A stretch of 10,848 bases of DNA from Gammaproteobacteria bacterium (GCA_016191795.1 JACPVK010000331.1:1-10848), one strand, 5' to 3'; numbered from the stretch's first letter, positions 1 to 7,637 are shown. The notes: generated by a model not told the origin, from the sequence alone. Program-made: numbers and translations.

Positions 1-1
1 A

Positions 2-517
2 AGATCAACCGGTAGTCGTACCAATCGTGAAGCCACGAAAGGCAAGCAAGGCGGGCGTACCCAGGAGATACAGCGACTGATTGGTCGATCCCTGCGCGCA
101 GCCTGCGATATGCAGGCCCTAGGTGAACATACTATTACCATCGATTGTGACGTTATCCAGGCAGATGGCGGTACGCGTACGGCATCAATAACCGGAAGTT
201 ACGTCGCCCTGTGTGATGCGATTAGTTATATGCTGAAGCAAAAAATGATTAATAAAAGTCCATTACATGGAAAGGTTGCTTCGGTATCTGTCGGAATTTA
301 TAAAGGTACGCCCGTACTGGATCTGGATTACGCGGAAGATTCCTCCGCCGAAACCGATATGAATGTGGTTATGAATGATGCGCTGGCCTTTATAGAGATT
401 CAGGGCACAGCAGAAGGTAATGCTTTTCGCATTGATGAATTGAATGCCATGCTGGAGCTGGCCAGAAAGGGAATAGGGCAATTGTTTGAAGCACAAGACA
501 AGGCATTAAGTGCATGA
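2..517 (+). CDS. rph: Ribonuclease PH, C-terminal part (5' end outside window)
   Basis: RNase PH is a phosphorolytic 3'-5' exoribonuclease that trims the 3' ends of tRNA precursors and other RNAs, releasing nucleoside diphosphates; it acts in the cytoplasm as a hexameric ring. The reading frame is open from base 2, ahead of the first ATG at 110, and gives 171 residues. The family is usually about 240 residues long, so roughly the first 70 lie outside the window. Visible family signatures are the Arg-rich GRTQEIQRLIGRSLRAA stretch (phosphate and RNA binding), TITIDCDVIQADGGTRTASI, and the acidic active-site segment DLDYAEDSSAETDMNVVM with its conserved aspartates. The stop codon overlaps the rdgB start (ATGA), so the two are translationally coupled. 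The ATG at 110 is internal and is not the true start. Identification is very secure. Confidence 0.96.
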   Translation, partial: RSTGSRTNREATKGKQGGRTQEIQRLIGRSLRAACDMQALGEHTITIDCDVIQADGGTRTASITGSYVALCDAISYMLKQKMINKSPLHGKVASVSVGIYKGTPVLDLDYAEDSSAETDMNVVMNDALAFIEIQGTAEGNAFRIDELNAMLELARKGIGQLFEAQDKALSA

Positions 518-1122
518 GCATGAAAAAAATAGTTCTGGCCAGTGGCAATGCCGGTAAGGTCAGGGAATTGAATCATCTTTTATCTGGCTACGAAATTGAA
601 ATTGTTCCGCAAACACAATTTAACATTGTTGAAGCCGTAGAGGATGGGTTGAGTTTTGTCGAGAACGCTATTATCAAGGCAAGGCATGCCGCCAAACTTA
701 CCGGTTTACCGTCTATAGCAGATGATTCAGGCATTGAAGTAGATGCGTTGAATCATGCACCCGGTATTTATTCTGCGCGATATTCCGGAGAAGGCGCTAA
801 TGACCAGAAAAACAATGAAAAAATGTTGCGTGAATTAAACGGTGTGCCGGAATCAAAACGTACGGCACGCTATCAGTGCGTGCTGGTTTTTATGCGCGAT
901 GGCAATGACCCTATGCCTGTAATTGCTCAGGGATCGCTTGAGGGTCGTATTCTGGAATCACCACGAGGTACAGGTGGTTTTGGATATGATCCACTGTTCT
1001 GGTTACCGGATCACGGTTGCGCAGCAGCTGAAATTTCGCTGGATGAAAAAAATAAAATCAGTCACCGTGCCAAAGCTATGCAGGCTTTACTACAGCAGTT
1101 AAAGCAGGCTCACATCATTTAA
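514..1122 (+). CDS. rdgB: XTP/dITP (ITP) pyrophosphatase, Ham1/RdgB family
   Basis: RdgB hydrolyses non-canonical purine nucleoside triphosphates (ITP, dITP, XTP) to monophosphate plus pyrophosphate, keeping deaminated bases out of DNA and RNA. The 202-residue protein has the full family pattern: SGNAGKVREL (residues 10-19), FVENAIIKARHAA (48-60), the ADDSGIEVDAL segment with the catalytic aspartate at D71, GTGGFGYDPLF (152-162) and the C-terminal SHRAKA (183-188). The start at 514 overlaps the rph stop as ATGA and has an AAGG about 10 nt upstream. A second ATG at 520 gives MKKIVLASGN, which aligns residue for residue with the E. coli N-terminus and places the catalytic Asp at 69. It is therefore a real alternative, but its distance from the AAGG (16 nt) is less favourable. 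The next gene begins 5 bp after the stop. Confidence 0.97.
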   Translation: MSMKKIVLASGNAGKVRELNHLLSGYEIEIVPQTQFNIVEAVEDGLSFVENAIIKARHAAKLTGLPSIADDSGIEVDALNHAPGIYSARYSGEGANDQKNNEKMLRELNGVPESKRTARYQCVLVFMRDGNDPMPVIAQGSLEGRILESPRGTGGFGYDPLFWLPDHGCAAAEISLDEKNKISHRAKAMQALLQQLKQAHII

Positions 1123-1127
1123 TCATC

Positions 1128-1616
1128 ATGACAGTATTGCTGTGCGCAGATATTCATCTTGCGGATTTAGAAAATCTACTTGGGCGTTTTGGTCTGGCTA
1201 CCAAGATGGTGGAAAACAATCAACCAATACCGGGTAGCTGGTTTGGTGAATCCGAGGCCGGAATAATTGGCCAGAATGTGTATCTGCGGTCTGACACGCC
1301 TGTTCATTCAGTATTGCACGAAAGTTGCCATTATATATGCATGGATGATGCACGACGAAGTCAACTGCATACCAATGCAGGTGGTGACTACAACGAGGAA
1401 AACGGCGTGTGTTATTTACAACTTATTCTCGCCGATTTTATCCCCGGATTTGGACGTGAACGGGCGTTCAGTGATATGGATGAATGGGGCTATACATTCA
1501 GGCTGGGGTCAAGTCGCGCCTGGTTTGAGAACGATGCAGAAGATGCTTTGGCCTGGTTGATCCGCCATGTTTTGATTGATGCTAACCAGCAACCTTGCTG
1601 GATGTTGCGTAAATAA
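1128..1616 (+). CDS. Uncharacterised HExxH-containing protein (possible zinc hydrolase)
   Basis: I do not recognise a named family for this 162-residue protein. It contains an HESCH motif (H64, E65, H68) in the context VHSVLHESCHYICMD, matching the HExxH zinc-binding signature. E91, in NEENGVCYLQ, lies 23 residues after H68 and could be the third ligand, as in glutamate zincins. The segment after it, ILADFIPGFGRERAFSDMDEWGY, has conserved-looking aromatic and acidic residues. There is no signal peptide or transmembrane segment, so it is probably cytoplasmic. Zinc binding and proteolysis are inferred from the motif only; it could be a non-peptidase hydrolase or an inactive fold. It starts 5 bp after rdgB, without an obvious Shine-Dalgarno sequence, and is the last gene before the terminator, so it is co-transcribed with rph and rdgB. 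The coding call rests on this operon position and the intact motif. Confidence 0.85.
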   Translation: MTVLLCADIHLADLENLLGRFGLATKMVENNQPIPGSWFGESEAGIIGQNVYLRSDTPVHSVLHESCHYICMDDARRSQLHTNAGGDYNEENGVCYLQLILADFIPGFGRERAFSDMDEWGYTFRLGSSRAWFENDAEDALAWLIRHVLIDANQQPCWMLRK

Positions 1617-1631
1617 AAATATATAGCCAAT

Positions 1632-1660
1632 AAAAAAAGGCGGGCAACGCCCGCCTCTTT
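1632..1660. terminator. Bidirectional intrinsic terminator
   Basis: A perfect 8-bp stem, AGGCGGGC (1638-1645) paired with GCCCGCCT (1649-1656), encloses a 3-nt AAC loop. Seven A residues precede it (1632-1638), so on the minus strand the hairpin is followed by a U tract: a textbook terminator for fadL, which stops at 1673. On the plus strand it is followed only by CTTTC, a weaker tail, but it sits 22 bp after the stop of the rph-rdgB operon. It probably serves both convergent units. Confidence 0.9.
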
Positions 1661-1672
1661 CGCTATACAAAA

Positions 1673-3067
1673 TTAAAACTTCATATTGTACTGTGCACTA
1701 ATAATGTCTACCGATGCCTCATACGTACCAGAAATTAAATAGGTATGTACAGGATCGGTATTGTTGATTGTCGTATCGTCTACAAACAGATGTGAGTAGC
1801 CAATATCAATGCTGCTGGAACTATCGATGTTATATGCAAGACCTACACTTAACCATTTGCGATCATTGTCTGGGATACGTGGTGTGCGATCTGTATCGGC
1901 TTGAATGGGTGTTTGATCCAGTGCAACACCAACACGATACATCATGCTATCAGAGGCCTTGTAGTTTGCGCCAAGAGCAAAGCGATAACTATTCCCCCAT
2001 TTTTCAGGAATGACGGAATCAGATTGTACTGGATTGGCATATTTAATTTTCAACTCCTGAAATTTACTCCAGTTGGTCCAGGTAACATCAGCCAGAAGAG
2101 TGAGTGAAGAATCCAGGATATGTACATAACTTAATGCGAGGGTGTCAGGTAACTCAAGGTGCGCCGTTATATCTGAATCATCGAACAAGGCGGCATAAGC
2201 TGCATAAGGAGTTGACGCGAGTTCTGTATCCAGTGCGGTCATAAATGAAGTGTCCATGGTGAAATCAACACGGCCTTCCAGATCATGATTAACGCCGGAT
2301 CTGTAGGCAATTCCCAGTCGCGAAGAACTGCTCAGGTCATACAACAATCCAATGTTCATGCCCCAGCTGGTATCGTCGCCAGACAGTGATTGGCCACTAT
2401 TAGCATCACCAAATCCTACTGCGGCAGTGCATTCTCCGGAAGTTAATGCTGGAGCAAAGTTGGCAGCTAATCCCTGACAGATAGCACCCGCATCCAGTTT
2501 GTTGGCCAGCGTTGCATCAATATATTGCCAGTTAAAGCCGACTCCCAATGAAAGCTTATCGGATACTTTAAATGCCAGTGCAGGGTTGATGTTGATAGTC
2601 AGCATTTCTGATTTGGTGGCAGTGTAACGGCCAATCCATTGTTCATCGTAACTTGTTTCAAGTCCAAAGGGTGCATTGATGCCCAGGCCAAAAGTAACAT
2701 CGTCATTAAGCTGAGTGGTGTAGTAGAAGTTAGCAACCGATGCTGATTGGCCACCATCTGCATTGGTCGTACCCAGTACTGGTGCTGGCGATGAGCCGTT
2801 ATTGGTAAAATCAGCTGTTGGAGAAATAAAATGACCCGCGATGACCATTGTGGTACCGGAAATTTTTGTCATACCCGCCGGATTAAACCAGATAGTTGAC
2901 GCATCCTCCGCTATCGCGGCAGCACCGGCAAACGCATTACCCATGCCACTTGCGCTGTTTTCAATCAGGGCAAAACCGGATGCATAGGTTTGGGTAGAAG
3001 CAGCTGCTGATAGTAATGCCAGTGAAACGGCTAAATAACATTTGTTCATTGATGTTTTCATAATCAT
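1673..3067 (-). CDS. fadL: Outer-membrane fatty acid transport protein, FadL/OmpP1/TodX family
   Basis: FadL-family proteins are 14-stranded outer-membrane barrels that admit long-chain fatty acids or other hydrophobic compounds by lateral diffusion. This protein has 464 residues, in the family's usual range. A Sec signal peptide occupies about residues 7-29 (basic start, hydrophobic core YLAVSLALLSAAA, likely cleavage after TYA). The mature N-terminus SGFALIENSASGMGNAFAG matches the hatch-domain start, and the NPAG of WFNPAGMTKISG (62-65) is the family NPA box. The C-terminus, SAQYNMKF, ends in Phe as expected for a BAM substrate. Two cysteines near 195-215, in a presumed extracellular loop, could form a disulphide. 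Start choice: the first ATG has GCGAG about 6 nt upstream; ATGs at codons 3 and 7 are alternatives. The upstream genes encode an acyl-CoA synthetase and a thioesterase, which supports a fatty-acid substrate, but family members also carry aromatics or alkanes. Confidence 0.93.
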   Translation of the reverse strand: MIMKTSMNKCYLAVSLALLSAAASTQTYASGFALIENSASGMGNAFAGAAAIAEDASTIWFNPAGMTKISGTTMVIAGHFISPTADFTNNGSSPAPVLGTTNADGGQSASVANFYYTTQLNDDVTFGLGINAPFGLETSYDEQWIGRYTATKSEMLTININPALAFKVSDKLSLGVGFNWQYIDATLANKLDAGAICQGLAANFAPALTSGECTAAVGFGDANSGQSLSGDDTSWGMNIGLLYDLSSSSRLGIAYRSGVNHDLEGRVDFTMDTSFMTALDTELASTPYAAYAALFDDSDITAHLELPDTLALSYVHILDSSLTLLADVTWTNWSKFQELKIKYANPVQSDSVIPEKWGNSYRFALGANYKASDSMMYRVGVALDQTPIQADTDRTPRIPDNDRKWLSVGLAYNIDSSSSIDIGYSHLFVDDTTINNTDPVHTYLISGTYEASVDIISAQYNMKF

Positions 3068-3087
3068 TTTATTCTCGCTGTTGTGAA

Positions 3088-3114
3088 ATTATGCAGGCAT
3101 CATACCCCTGTAAA
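3088..3114 (-). promoter_or_regulatory. Possible fadL promoter in the thioesterase-fadL gap
   Basis: The 79-bp gap between the thioesterase and fadL is the longest internal gap in the cmoA-to-fadL gene run. On the minus strand it holds TATGAT (3104-3099), a good -10 match that would start transcription about 25 nt before the fadL ATG. There is also TTTACA (3114-3109) with CATAAT (3093-3088), but only 15 bp apart. No convincing complete sigma70 pair exists, so an own promoter for fadL is tentative. Confidence 0.3.
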
Positions 3115-3146
3115 ATCGCGAGGTACAATGCCCGTTTATCGTGTTG

Positions 3147-3542
3147 TTAAAGCGGTGGCAATGGGCGTGGATGTCCTTTCTCGTCGATAGCAACATATAT
3201 AAGAATCGCATCTGTCACCAGTACGGTTTCAACAATACCTTGCTTGATACGTTGTGCGTATACATCAACCTGTACCGTAACGGATGTTCGGCCTTCCTTG
3301 ATGACATGCGCATAAAAGCTGACCAGATCTCCAACGTATACCGGTTTTTTAAATTCAAATGCCTGTACAGCACGGGTGACAATGCGTCCCATTGCTCGTA
3401 ATTCGGCAGGGATACTGCCGGCTATATCGACATAAGACATGACCCAGCCACCAAATATGCTGCCGCCATTATTAACGTCTTTCGGCATGGCAGGTATGCG
3501 TAATGTCGGGATGAGGCCAGCCGGTAATTGATCTTGCATCAT
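3147..3542 (-). CDS. Acyl-CoA thioesterase, YciA-like hotdog-fold family
   Basis: YciA-type enzymes are cytoplasmic hotdog-fold oligomers that hydrolyse acyl-CoA to free acid plus CoA. The 131-residue form shows the signature AMPKDVNNGGSIFGGWVMSYVDIAG, in which the Asp/Asn and FGGW elements line the active site. It then shows the usual AFEFKKPVYVGDLVSFYA, the RTSVTVQVDVYAQ strand and the C-terminal AILIYVAIDEKGHPRPLP, closely parallel to E. coli YciA. Start choice: I take the ATG at 3542, whose ATGA overlaps the stop of the upstream acyl-CoA synthetase; a GAAGG lies about 9 nt before it, and a second ATG follows directly. An upstream ATG at 3566 would add eight residues not typical of the family. 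Tight coupling to a synthetase suggests it acts on the same acyl-CoA pool, but its chain-length preference cannot be read from sequence. Confidence 0.92.
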   Translation of the reverse strand: MMQDQLPAGLIPTLRIPAMPKDVNNGGSIFGGWVMSYVDIAGSIPAELRAMGRIVTRAVQAFEFKKPVYVGDLVSFYAHVIKEGRTSVTVQVDVYAQRIKQGIVETVLVTDAILIYVAIDEKGHPRPLPPL

Positions 3543-5356
3543 CGGCAATGGCCTTCGTACATACAATCAATTTCGGCGCGGTAGCGTGACATTACTTTTT
3601 CACGTTTCGTTTTCATGGTTGGTGTAATAAGACCATTGTCTATTGTCCAGGGCTCGAGTGTGGCTGAGACACGGCGGATTTGCGCGTAGCCTGGAAACGC
3701 ATGCAGTTGGGATCCGATAGTTCGTAGCAAAAATTCTTCAACTTTGGGATTTCTTAGGCTTGATGCATCTTCGGATAGGCCAAGCGATTTTGCTGTCACC
3801 TTCCAGGCTTCCGGGTTCAAAACAACCAGGGCAGATAAATAGGGCATGCCTTCACCGATAACAATGACCTGGTCGATCAGCGGGTTAAGTGATATGGCAA
3901 GTTCCATATCGCTGGGTGGCAGCTTTTCGCCATTGGCCAGAACAATAATATCTTTAAGACGCCCTGTTATATAAAGGTGGCCAATTTTATCAATGCGTGC
4001 CTTGTCGCCGGTTTTGAGCCAGCCATCCGGTGTCATGGTGTCGCGAGTGGCCTGTTCATTTTTCCAGTAGCCCAGCATGGTTGCATCACTAAAACTTTGT
4101 AATTCATCTTTATCGGCGATACGAACTTTTATGCCGGGTAATGGCAAACCGATACTATGAGGTATGTTGTCATTCACGCGATTGACGGCAATGACCGGAC
4201 TGGACTCCGTCAGGCCGTAACCCTGAACAAGCGGAAGCCCCAGGCCGATAAATAATTTGGCTACCTGTTCGGATAAGGGTGCGCCGCCACATATAGCCAG
4301 TTGCAATCGCCCACCCAGTTTAGCCAGCACTTTCCCGGCTACCAGCGCTTTGAGTATCGGCCATAACAGTAATTTGGGATGCCAGCTACTGCGTCCCTGT
4401 TCAAATTCGAATTTAGTCCAGCCAACATTAACTGCTGCTTTAAACAAGGACTGCGCAACAGGTGATTTGGTTTCCAGGCCATCACGAATTTTGCAATAAA
4501 CACGTTCATAAATGCGCGGAACAGAAATCAGCACGGTTGGGCGTACACTCATCAAATCTTCACCAAGCTGCGGGATAGAGCGTGCGTAAGCCACTTCACC
4601 GCCAACGAGCATGGCGAGGTAATAGCCAGCTGTACGTTCCAGCATGTGTGAAAGCGGCAGAAAAGATAAAAATACTTCGTTATCGCCCCAGGCCTGGCAT
4701 TGTGAAGCGGCAATAGCATTACCGAGAATATTTTTATGCGAAAGCATGACACCTTTTGAGCGTCCGGTAGTGCCGGAAGTATAAACAATGCTGGTGAGTG
4801 ACGCAGGATCAGCCGCGATTGATTGTATTTCGCCGGTTAAACCGAATAACCAGTTATCCAGCGATGTGACAAGATTTTTTTGAGATATGTGTTGATCTGG
4901 TTTAGTGTCAGACGATTGCAGGCACACGACGCGCCTGATAGCGGATAAATCGGCATTGGATGAAGCTATCTGTTCCCACAGGTTTGCATCCTGCAGCAAA
5001 ATAAATTTCGCGTCAGAATGGTTAAGAATATAGGCCACATTGTCGGCACGATCTTCGCCATACAAGGGTACTGTAACAAGTCCGAGGCCCATTGCGGCCT
5101 GATCAAAAGTCACCCATTCACGACAATTGCGCAGCATGATGGAAACGCGATCCCCCGCTTGAAGGCCTTCCTTGATAAACGCTGTTTGCCAGCGGCCAAC
5201 CTCAACTGACATTTGTTTCCAGCTGTACTGAATCCAGTTCTGGCTGTCAGGGTCAAATTGACGGTATGCTGGTTTGTCGGGTGTCAGGCGCACCCGCTCC
5301 ATAAACAAGCCGGACAGTGTATTAATATGTTGAGTATTGATGGGTGTATTGTCCAT
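3539..5356 (-). CDS. Long-chain acyl-CoA synthetase, AMP-forming (FAA1/FadD15 type)
   Basis: This ATP-dependent ligase activates fatty acids through an acyl-AMP intermediate to acyl-CoA. All core ANL-superfamily motifs are present in 605 residues: the phosphate loop YTSGTTGRSKG (192-202), LPLSHMLER (233-241), the QGYGLTESSP adenine/acid motif (378-387), the ATP-ribose Asp in WLKTGD (446-451), the hinge GRLKDII (465-471) and a C-terminal TMKTKR containing the probable catalytic lysine. The C-terminal NGEKLPPSDME followed by GEGMPYLSALVVLN is typical of the FAA1-like bacterial branch rather than classic E. coli FadD. The start ATG has AGGA 7 nt upstream. It lies 42 bp after the thioredoxin gene and overlaps the thioesterase by 4 nt. 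One oddity: the strand before MLGYW reads DELQSFSDAT where relatives usually have a V-R/K-G/S-P element. Substrate chain length is unproven. Confidence 0.93.
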   Translation of the reverse strand: MDNTPINTQHINTLSGLFMERVRLTPDKPAYRQFDPDSQNWIQYSWKQMSVEVGRWQTAFIKEGLQAGDRVSIMLRNCREWVTFDQAAMGLGLVTVPLYGEDRADNVAYILNHSDAKFILLQDANLWEQIASSNADLSAIRRVVCLQSSDTKPDQHISQKNLVTSLDNWLFGLTGEIQSIAADPASLTSIVYTSGTTGRSKGVMLSHKNILGNAIAASQCQAWGDNEVFLSFLPLSHMLERTAGYYLAMLVGGEVAYARSIPQLGEDLMSVRPTVLISVPRIYERVYCKIRDGLETKSPVAQSLFKAAVNVGWTKFEFEQGRSSWHPKLLLWPILKALVAGKVLAKLGGRLQLAICGGAPLSEQVAKLFIGLGLPLVQGYGLTESSPVIAVNRVNDNIPHSIGLPLPGIKVRIADKDELQSFSDATMLGYWKNEQATRDTMTPDGWLKTGDKARIDKIGHLYITGRLKDIIVLANGEKLPPSDMELAISLNPLIDQVIVIGEGMPYLSALVVLNPEAWKVTAKSLGLSEDASSLRNPKVEEFLLRTIGSQLHAFPGYAQIRRVSATLEPWTIDNGLITPTMKTKREKVMSRYRAEIDCMYEGHCR

Positions 5357-5398
5357 GAAAATGTCCTGATTCAGAAAGTAATGAATTATGGCCTTTTT

Positions 5399-5935
5399 TT
5401 AAGTGTTTTTCAGCCACCATAATCTAAGCCTGAGCCCGATTTCGGTCGTGTAGCCCTGTTCAACAAACTGAATAACGCCCTTGCTATCAATAATAAAGCT
5501 GCTGGGTACACCGTTAACGCCATATAGTTTGGCAATTTCACCATCGTCATCTACCAGTACCGGAAAGCCCAGATTTTCCTGTCGCATATAATTAGTAATG
5601 TCTAATTCACTCCCGGACCATGACGCGATAGTGATCACGCGAAAATGACTATTGTTAGTATCATTAGCGAGACTGGAAATAGTGTGTTGTTCGAGTTTGC
5701 AAACCGGGCACCAGGTGGCCCAGAAGTGTAACAGCAGGGGTTTGCCACGGTATTCCTGCAAGTTAAGTTTGTTCTGGTTGATTAAGGTCCCACTGAAATC
5801 AGGAGCTTCCCCTCTGGTTGCATGACGAGTTTGCCAGATGGTGATAGCGAACAGAAGTGCGACGGCAAATAAAATTTGTAGTAACAGGCCTAACCATTTT
5901 CGGGTGGAAATATAGAGTTTAATTTTTTTGAACAT
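5399..5935 (-). CDS. Membrane-anchored protein-disulphide oxidoreductase, TlpA/ScsD-like
   Basis: This 178-residue protein has one N-terminal membrane helix (about 15-35, WLGLLLQILFAVALLFAI) after a basic MFKKIKLYISTRKW, placing the rest in the periplasm. A thioredoxin-fold domain follows. It contains the redox motif WCPVC (75-79, Cys 76 and 79) in LLLHFWATWCPVCKLEQ, a cis-proline loop GVPSSF (P144) and a C-terminal GYTTEIGLRLRLWW characteristic of the ScsD/DsbE-like branch. Such proteins reduce or shuffle disulphides in periplasmic substrates; ScsD is linked to copper tolerance in enterobacteria. No scsA, scsB or scsC neighbour is present, so its partner and electron donor (a DsbD-type protein) must lie elsewhere. 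It starts 5 bp after cmoB and is co-transcribed with it. The family is secure, the exact role is not. Confidence 0.88.
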   Translation of the reverse strand: MFKKIKLYISTRKWLGLLLQILFAVALLFAITIWQTRHATRGEAPDFSGTLINQNKLNLQEYRGKPLLLHFWATWCPVCKLEQHTISSLANDTNNSHFRVITIASWSGSELDITNYMRQENLGFPVLVDDDGEIAKLYGVNGVPSSFIIDSKGVIQFVEQGYTTEIGLRLRLWWLKNT

Positions 5936-5940
5936 AGTAC

Positions 5941-6912
5941 TCAGGTAGCAGTGGCAATGATAATGGCCCGGCGGGGCGCGGGGTAGCCTTCAACCGTCAA
6001 AGTGTTGTCGGCAGGATCAAGAAAATCTTCGAGCGATTCGTATTTCATCCATTCCGTTTTGCGTTGTTCGTGTTTGCTTGTTACTGTTTCATTTATAATT
6101 TTTACATTTATAAATCCACTGCGTTCCAGCCATAACTGTGCAGCTTTTGCGCTGGGTAAAAACCATACGTTCCGCATTTTTGCGTAGCGATCACGAGGCA
6201 ATAAAGCCGATTGTTCATCACCTTCTATAACCAGGGTTTCAAGTACCAGCTCACCTCCGGGTTTCAGGCATTCACGACATTGTTGTAAATGCTCAAGGGG
6301 TGAACGACGATGGTAGAGTACGCCCATTGAGAAAACGGTATCGAATGCACGAAGTTTTTCCGGTACCGATTCAATGCCCGCCGGAATGAGGTGAATCGGG
6401 TACTCGCCGGCAAAATGTTTTACGGCATGAAATTGCATAATAAATAAGGGTGAGGGATCAATGCCAATCACCAGTCTTGCGCCATCTCCAAGCATGCGCC
6501 ACCCGTGGTAGCCACTACCACAGCCTATGTCCAGTACATTTCTATTGGTTAAGGGCGATATGTGTTGCTGTAATCTGTCCCATTTCATATCGGAGCGCCA
6601 TTCCGTGTCTATATGCACACCATGAATGTTATAGGGTCCTTTACGCCAGGGTTTGAGTTGCATTAACTGCTGGCGTAAGTGTTCCACCTGGCTGGAATCC
6701 GGATCGGTTAATGAACGGATGTTGATTGTGCTGGTATCAAGTTGAACAATGTCCGGCTTGATAACGGGTAAATTATCCAGAACAGTTTGCCATCGTTGCA
6801 GGTCACCGAAACGTTCCTGGTTTAAACCCTTATCAAACTGCAGGGACAAAATATTTGCCCATTGCTGCATGCCAGCCGCATGTAGTTGCTGTTGAATTGT
6901 ATCAGTATTCAT
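5941..6912 (-). CDS. cmoB: tRNA U34 carboxymethyltransferase CmoB
   Basis: CmoB transfers the carboxymethyl group of carboxy-SAM to 5-hydroxyuridine at wobble position 34 of certain tRNAs, giving cmo5U, which broadens decoding of four-codon boxes. The protein is 323 residues, as in E. coli. The cofactor-binding residues fall at the same numbers: K91 (RKGPYNI), W105, K110, G130 in the LDIGCGSGYHG motif (127-137), D152-S154, E181-S182, M196, Y200 (VLYHRR) and R315 in PAPRR. Conservation at these sites argues for a fully active enzyme. The start overlaps the cmoA stop by 4 nt (ATGA), consistent with coupled translation of two consecutive pathway enzymes. Confidence 0.97.
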   Translation of the reverse strand: MNTDTIQQQLHAAGMQQWANILSLQFDKGLNQERFGDLQRWQTVLDNLPVIKPDIVQLDTSTINIRSLTDPDSSQVEHLRQQLMQLKPWRKGPYNIHGVHIDTEWRSDMKWDRLQQHISPLTNRNVLDIGCGSGYHGWRMLGDGARLVIGIDPSPLFIMQFHAVKHFAGEYPIHLIPAGIESVPEKLRAFDTVFSMGVLYHRRSPLEHLQQCRECLKPGGELVLETLVIEGDEQSALLPRDRYAKMRNVWFLPSAKAAQLWLERSGFINVKIINETVTSKHEQRKTEWMKYESLEDFLDPADNTLTVEGYPAPRRAIIIATAT

Positions 6913-7637
6913 TTAACGGCCAGAATGGATACAAAGTTGAAACACTGGTACCAGAGTAAAATCTTGCTAAAACCGGCCTGTCTTAACCGTTGTTGATGTT
7001 GCTCTACTGTGTCAGCAATCAAAATATTATCCAGAGCGCTGCGTTTTTGGCTGATTTCCAGATCACTATAGCCGTTGAGTTTTTTGAAAGTGTGATGTAG
7101 TTGAGTCATCCAGGTTTGTTGACTATCGTCGAAGCGAATTTTCTCGGAAAGTACGAGTGCGCCGCCTTTATTAAGCCCGTTATAAATCTTGCTGAGTAAA
7201 GCCAGGCGTTTGTCAGGCTGGATAAACTGTAACGTAAAATTCATGATCGCCATGGATGCATTGTTAATTTCAATATCACAAATATCAGCGCAGTGGAATT
7301 TAACCGTGGTGTTGGTGGAGCTTTGTAGTATGTTTGCTTTGCACTGGGCAATCATGGCGTCGGAATTATCGACAGCGATAATGGTTACATTATTTCGGGT
7401 ATGACTGTGTTGCAGCGCGAGCGTTGCGGCGCCGAGTGAGCAACCCAGATCATAGCAATGGCTGTTATCCTGAATGTATTCCTGTGCCAGTACAGGCAAC
7501 ATGGAGAGCAGAGTGGCGTAACCTGGAACTGATCGACTGATCATGTCACGAAAAACACGCGCGACGTTCTCATCAAACACAAAGCCGGTAATGGCTTCCA
7601 GAGGTTGCGAATAAAGATTGTCCGATGGCTGGCTCAT
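6909..7637 (-). CDS. cmoA: Carboxy-S-adenosyl-L-methionine synthase CmoA
   Basis: CmoA makes carboxy-SAM from SAM and prephenate, the cofactor used by CmoB. The 242-residue protein has the Rossmann methyltransferase core with YDLGCSLGAATLAL (62-75), D90-N91 in VDNSDAM, D118-I119, and the NFTLQF strand containing N133. All of these sit one residue off the E. coli SAM-contact positions. R199 in SQKRSALDN matches the arginine that holds the cofactor carboxylate. The N-terminus SQPSDNLYSQPL and Y40 in RSVPGY align with E. coli, so the ATG at 7637 is the right start although no Shine-Dalgarno sequence is visible upstream. It is the first gene of the minus-strand run and is followed directly by cmoB. 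Confidence 0.97.
   Translation of the reverse strand: MSQPSDNLYSQPLEAITGFVFDENVARVFRDMISRSVPGYATLLSMLPVLAQEYIQDNSHCYDLGCSLGAATLALQHSHTRNNVTIIAVDNSDAMIAQCKANILQSSTNTTVKFHCADICDIEINNASMAIMNFTLQFIQPDKRLALLSKIYNGLNKGGALVLSEKIRFDDSQQTWMTQLHHTFKKLNGYSDLEISQKRSALDNILIADTVEQHQQRLRQAGFSKILLWYQCFNFVSILAVK

Noticed and set aside
3141..3401. Plus-strand open frame of 86 codons opposite the thioesterase gene
   Set aside because: It lies wholly antisense to a clear YciA-like gene, has no family resemblance and no ribosome site; it is a shadow frame.
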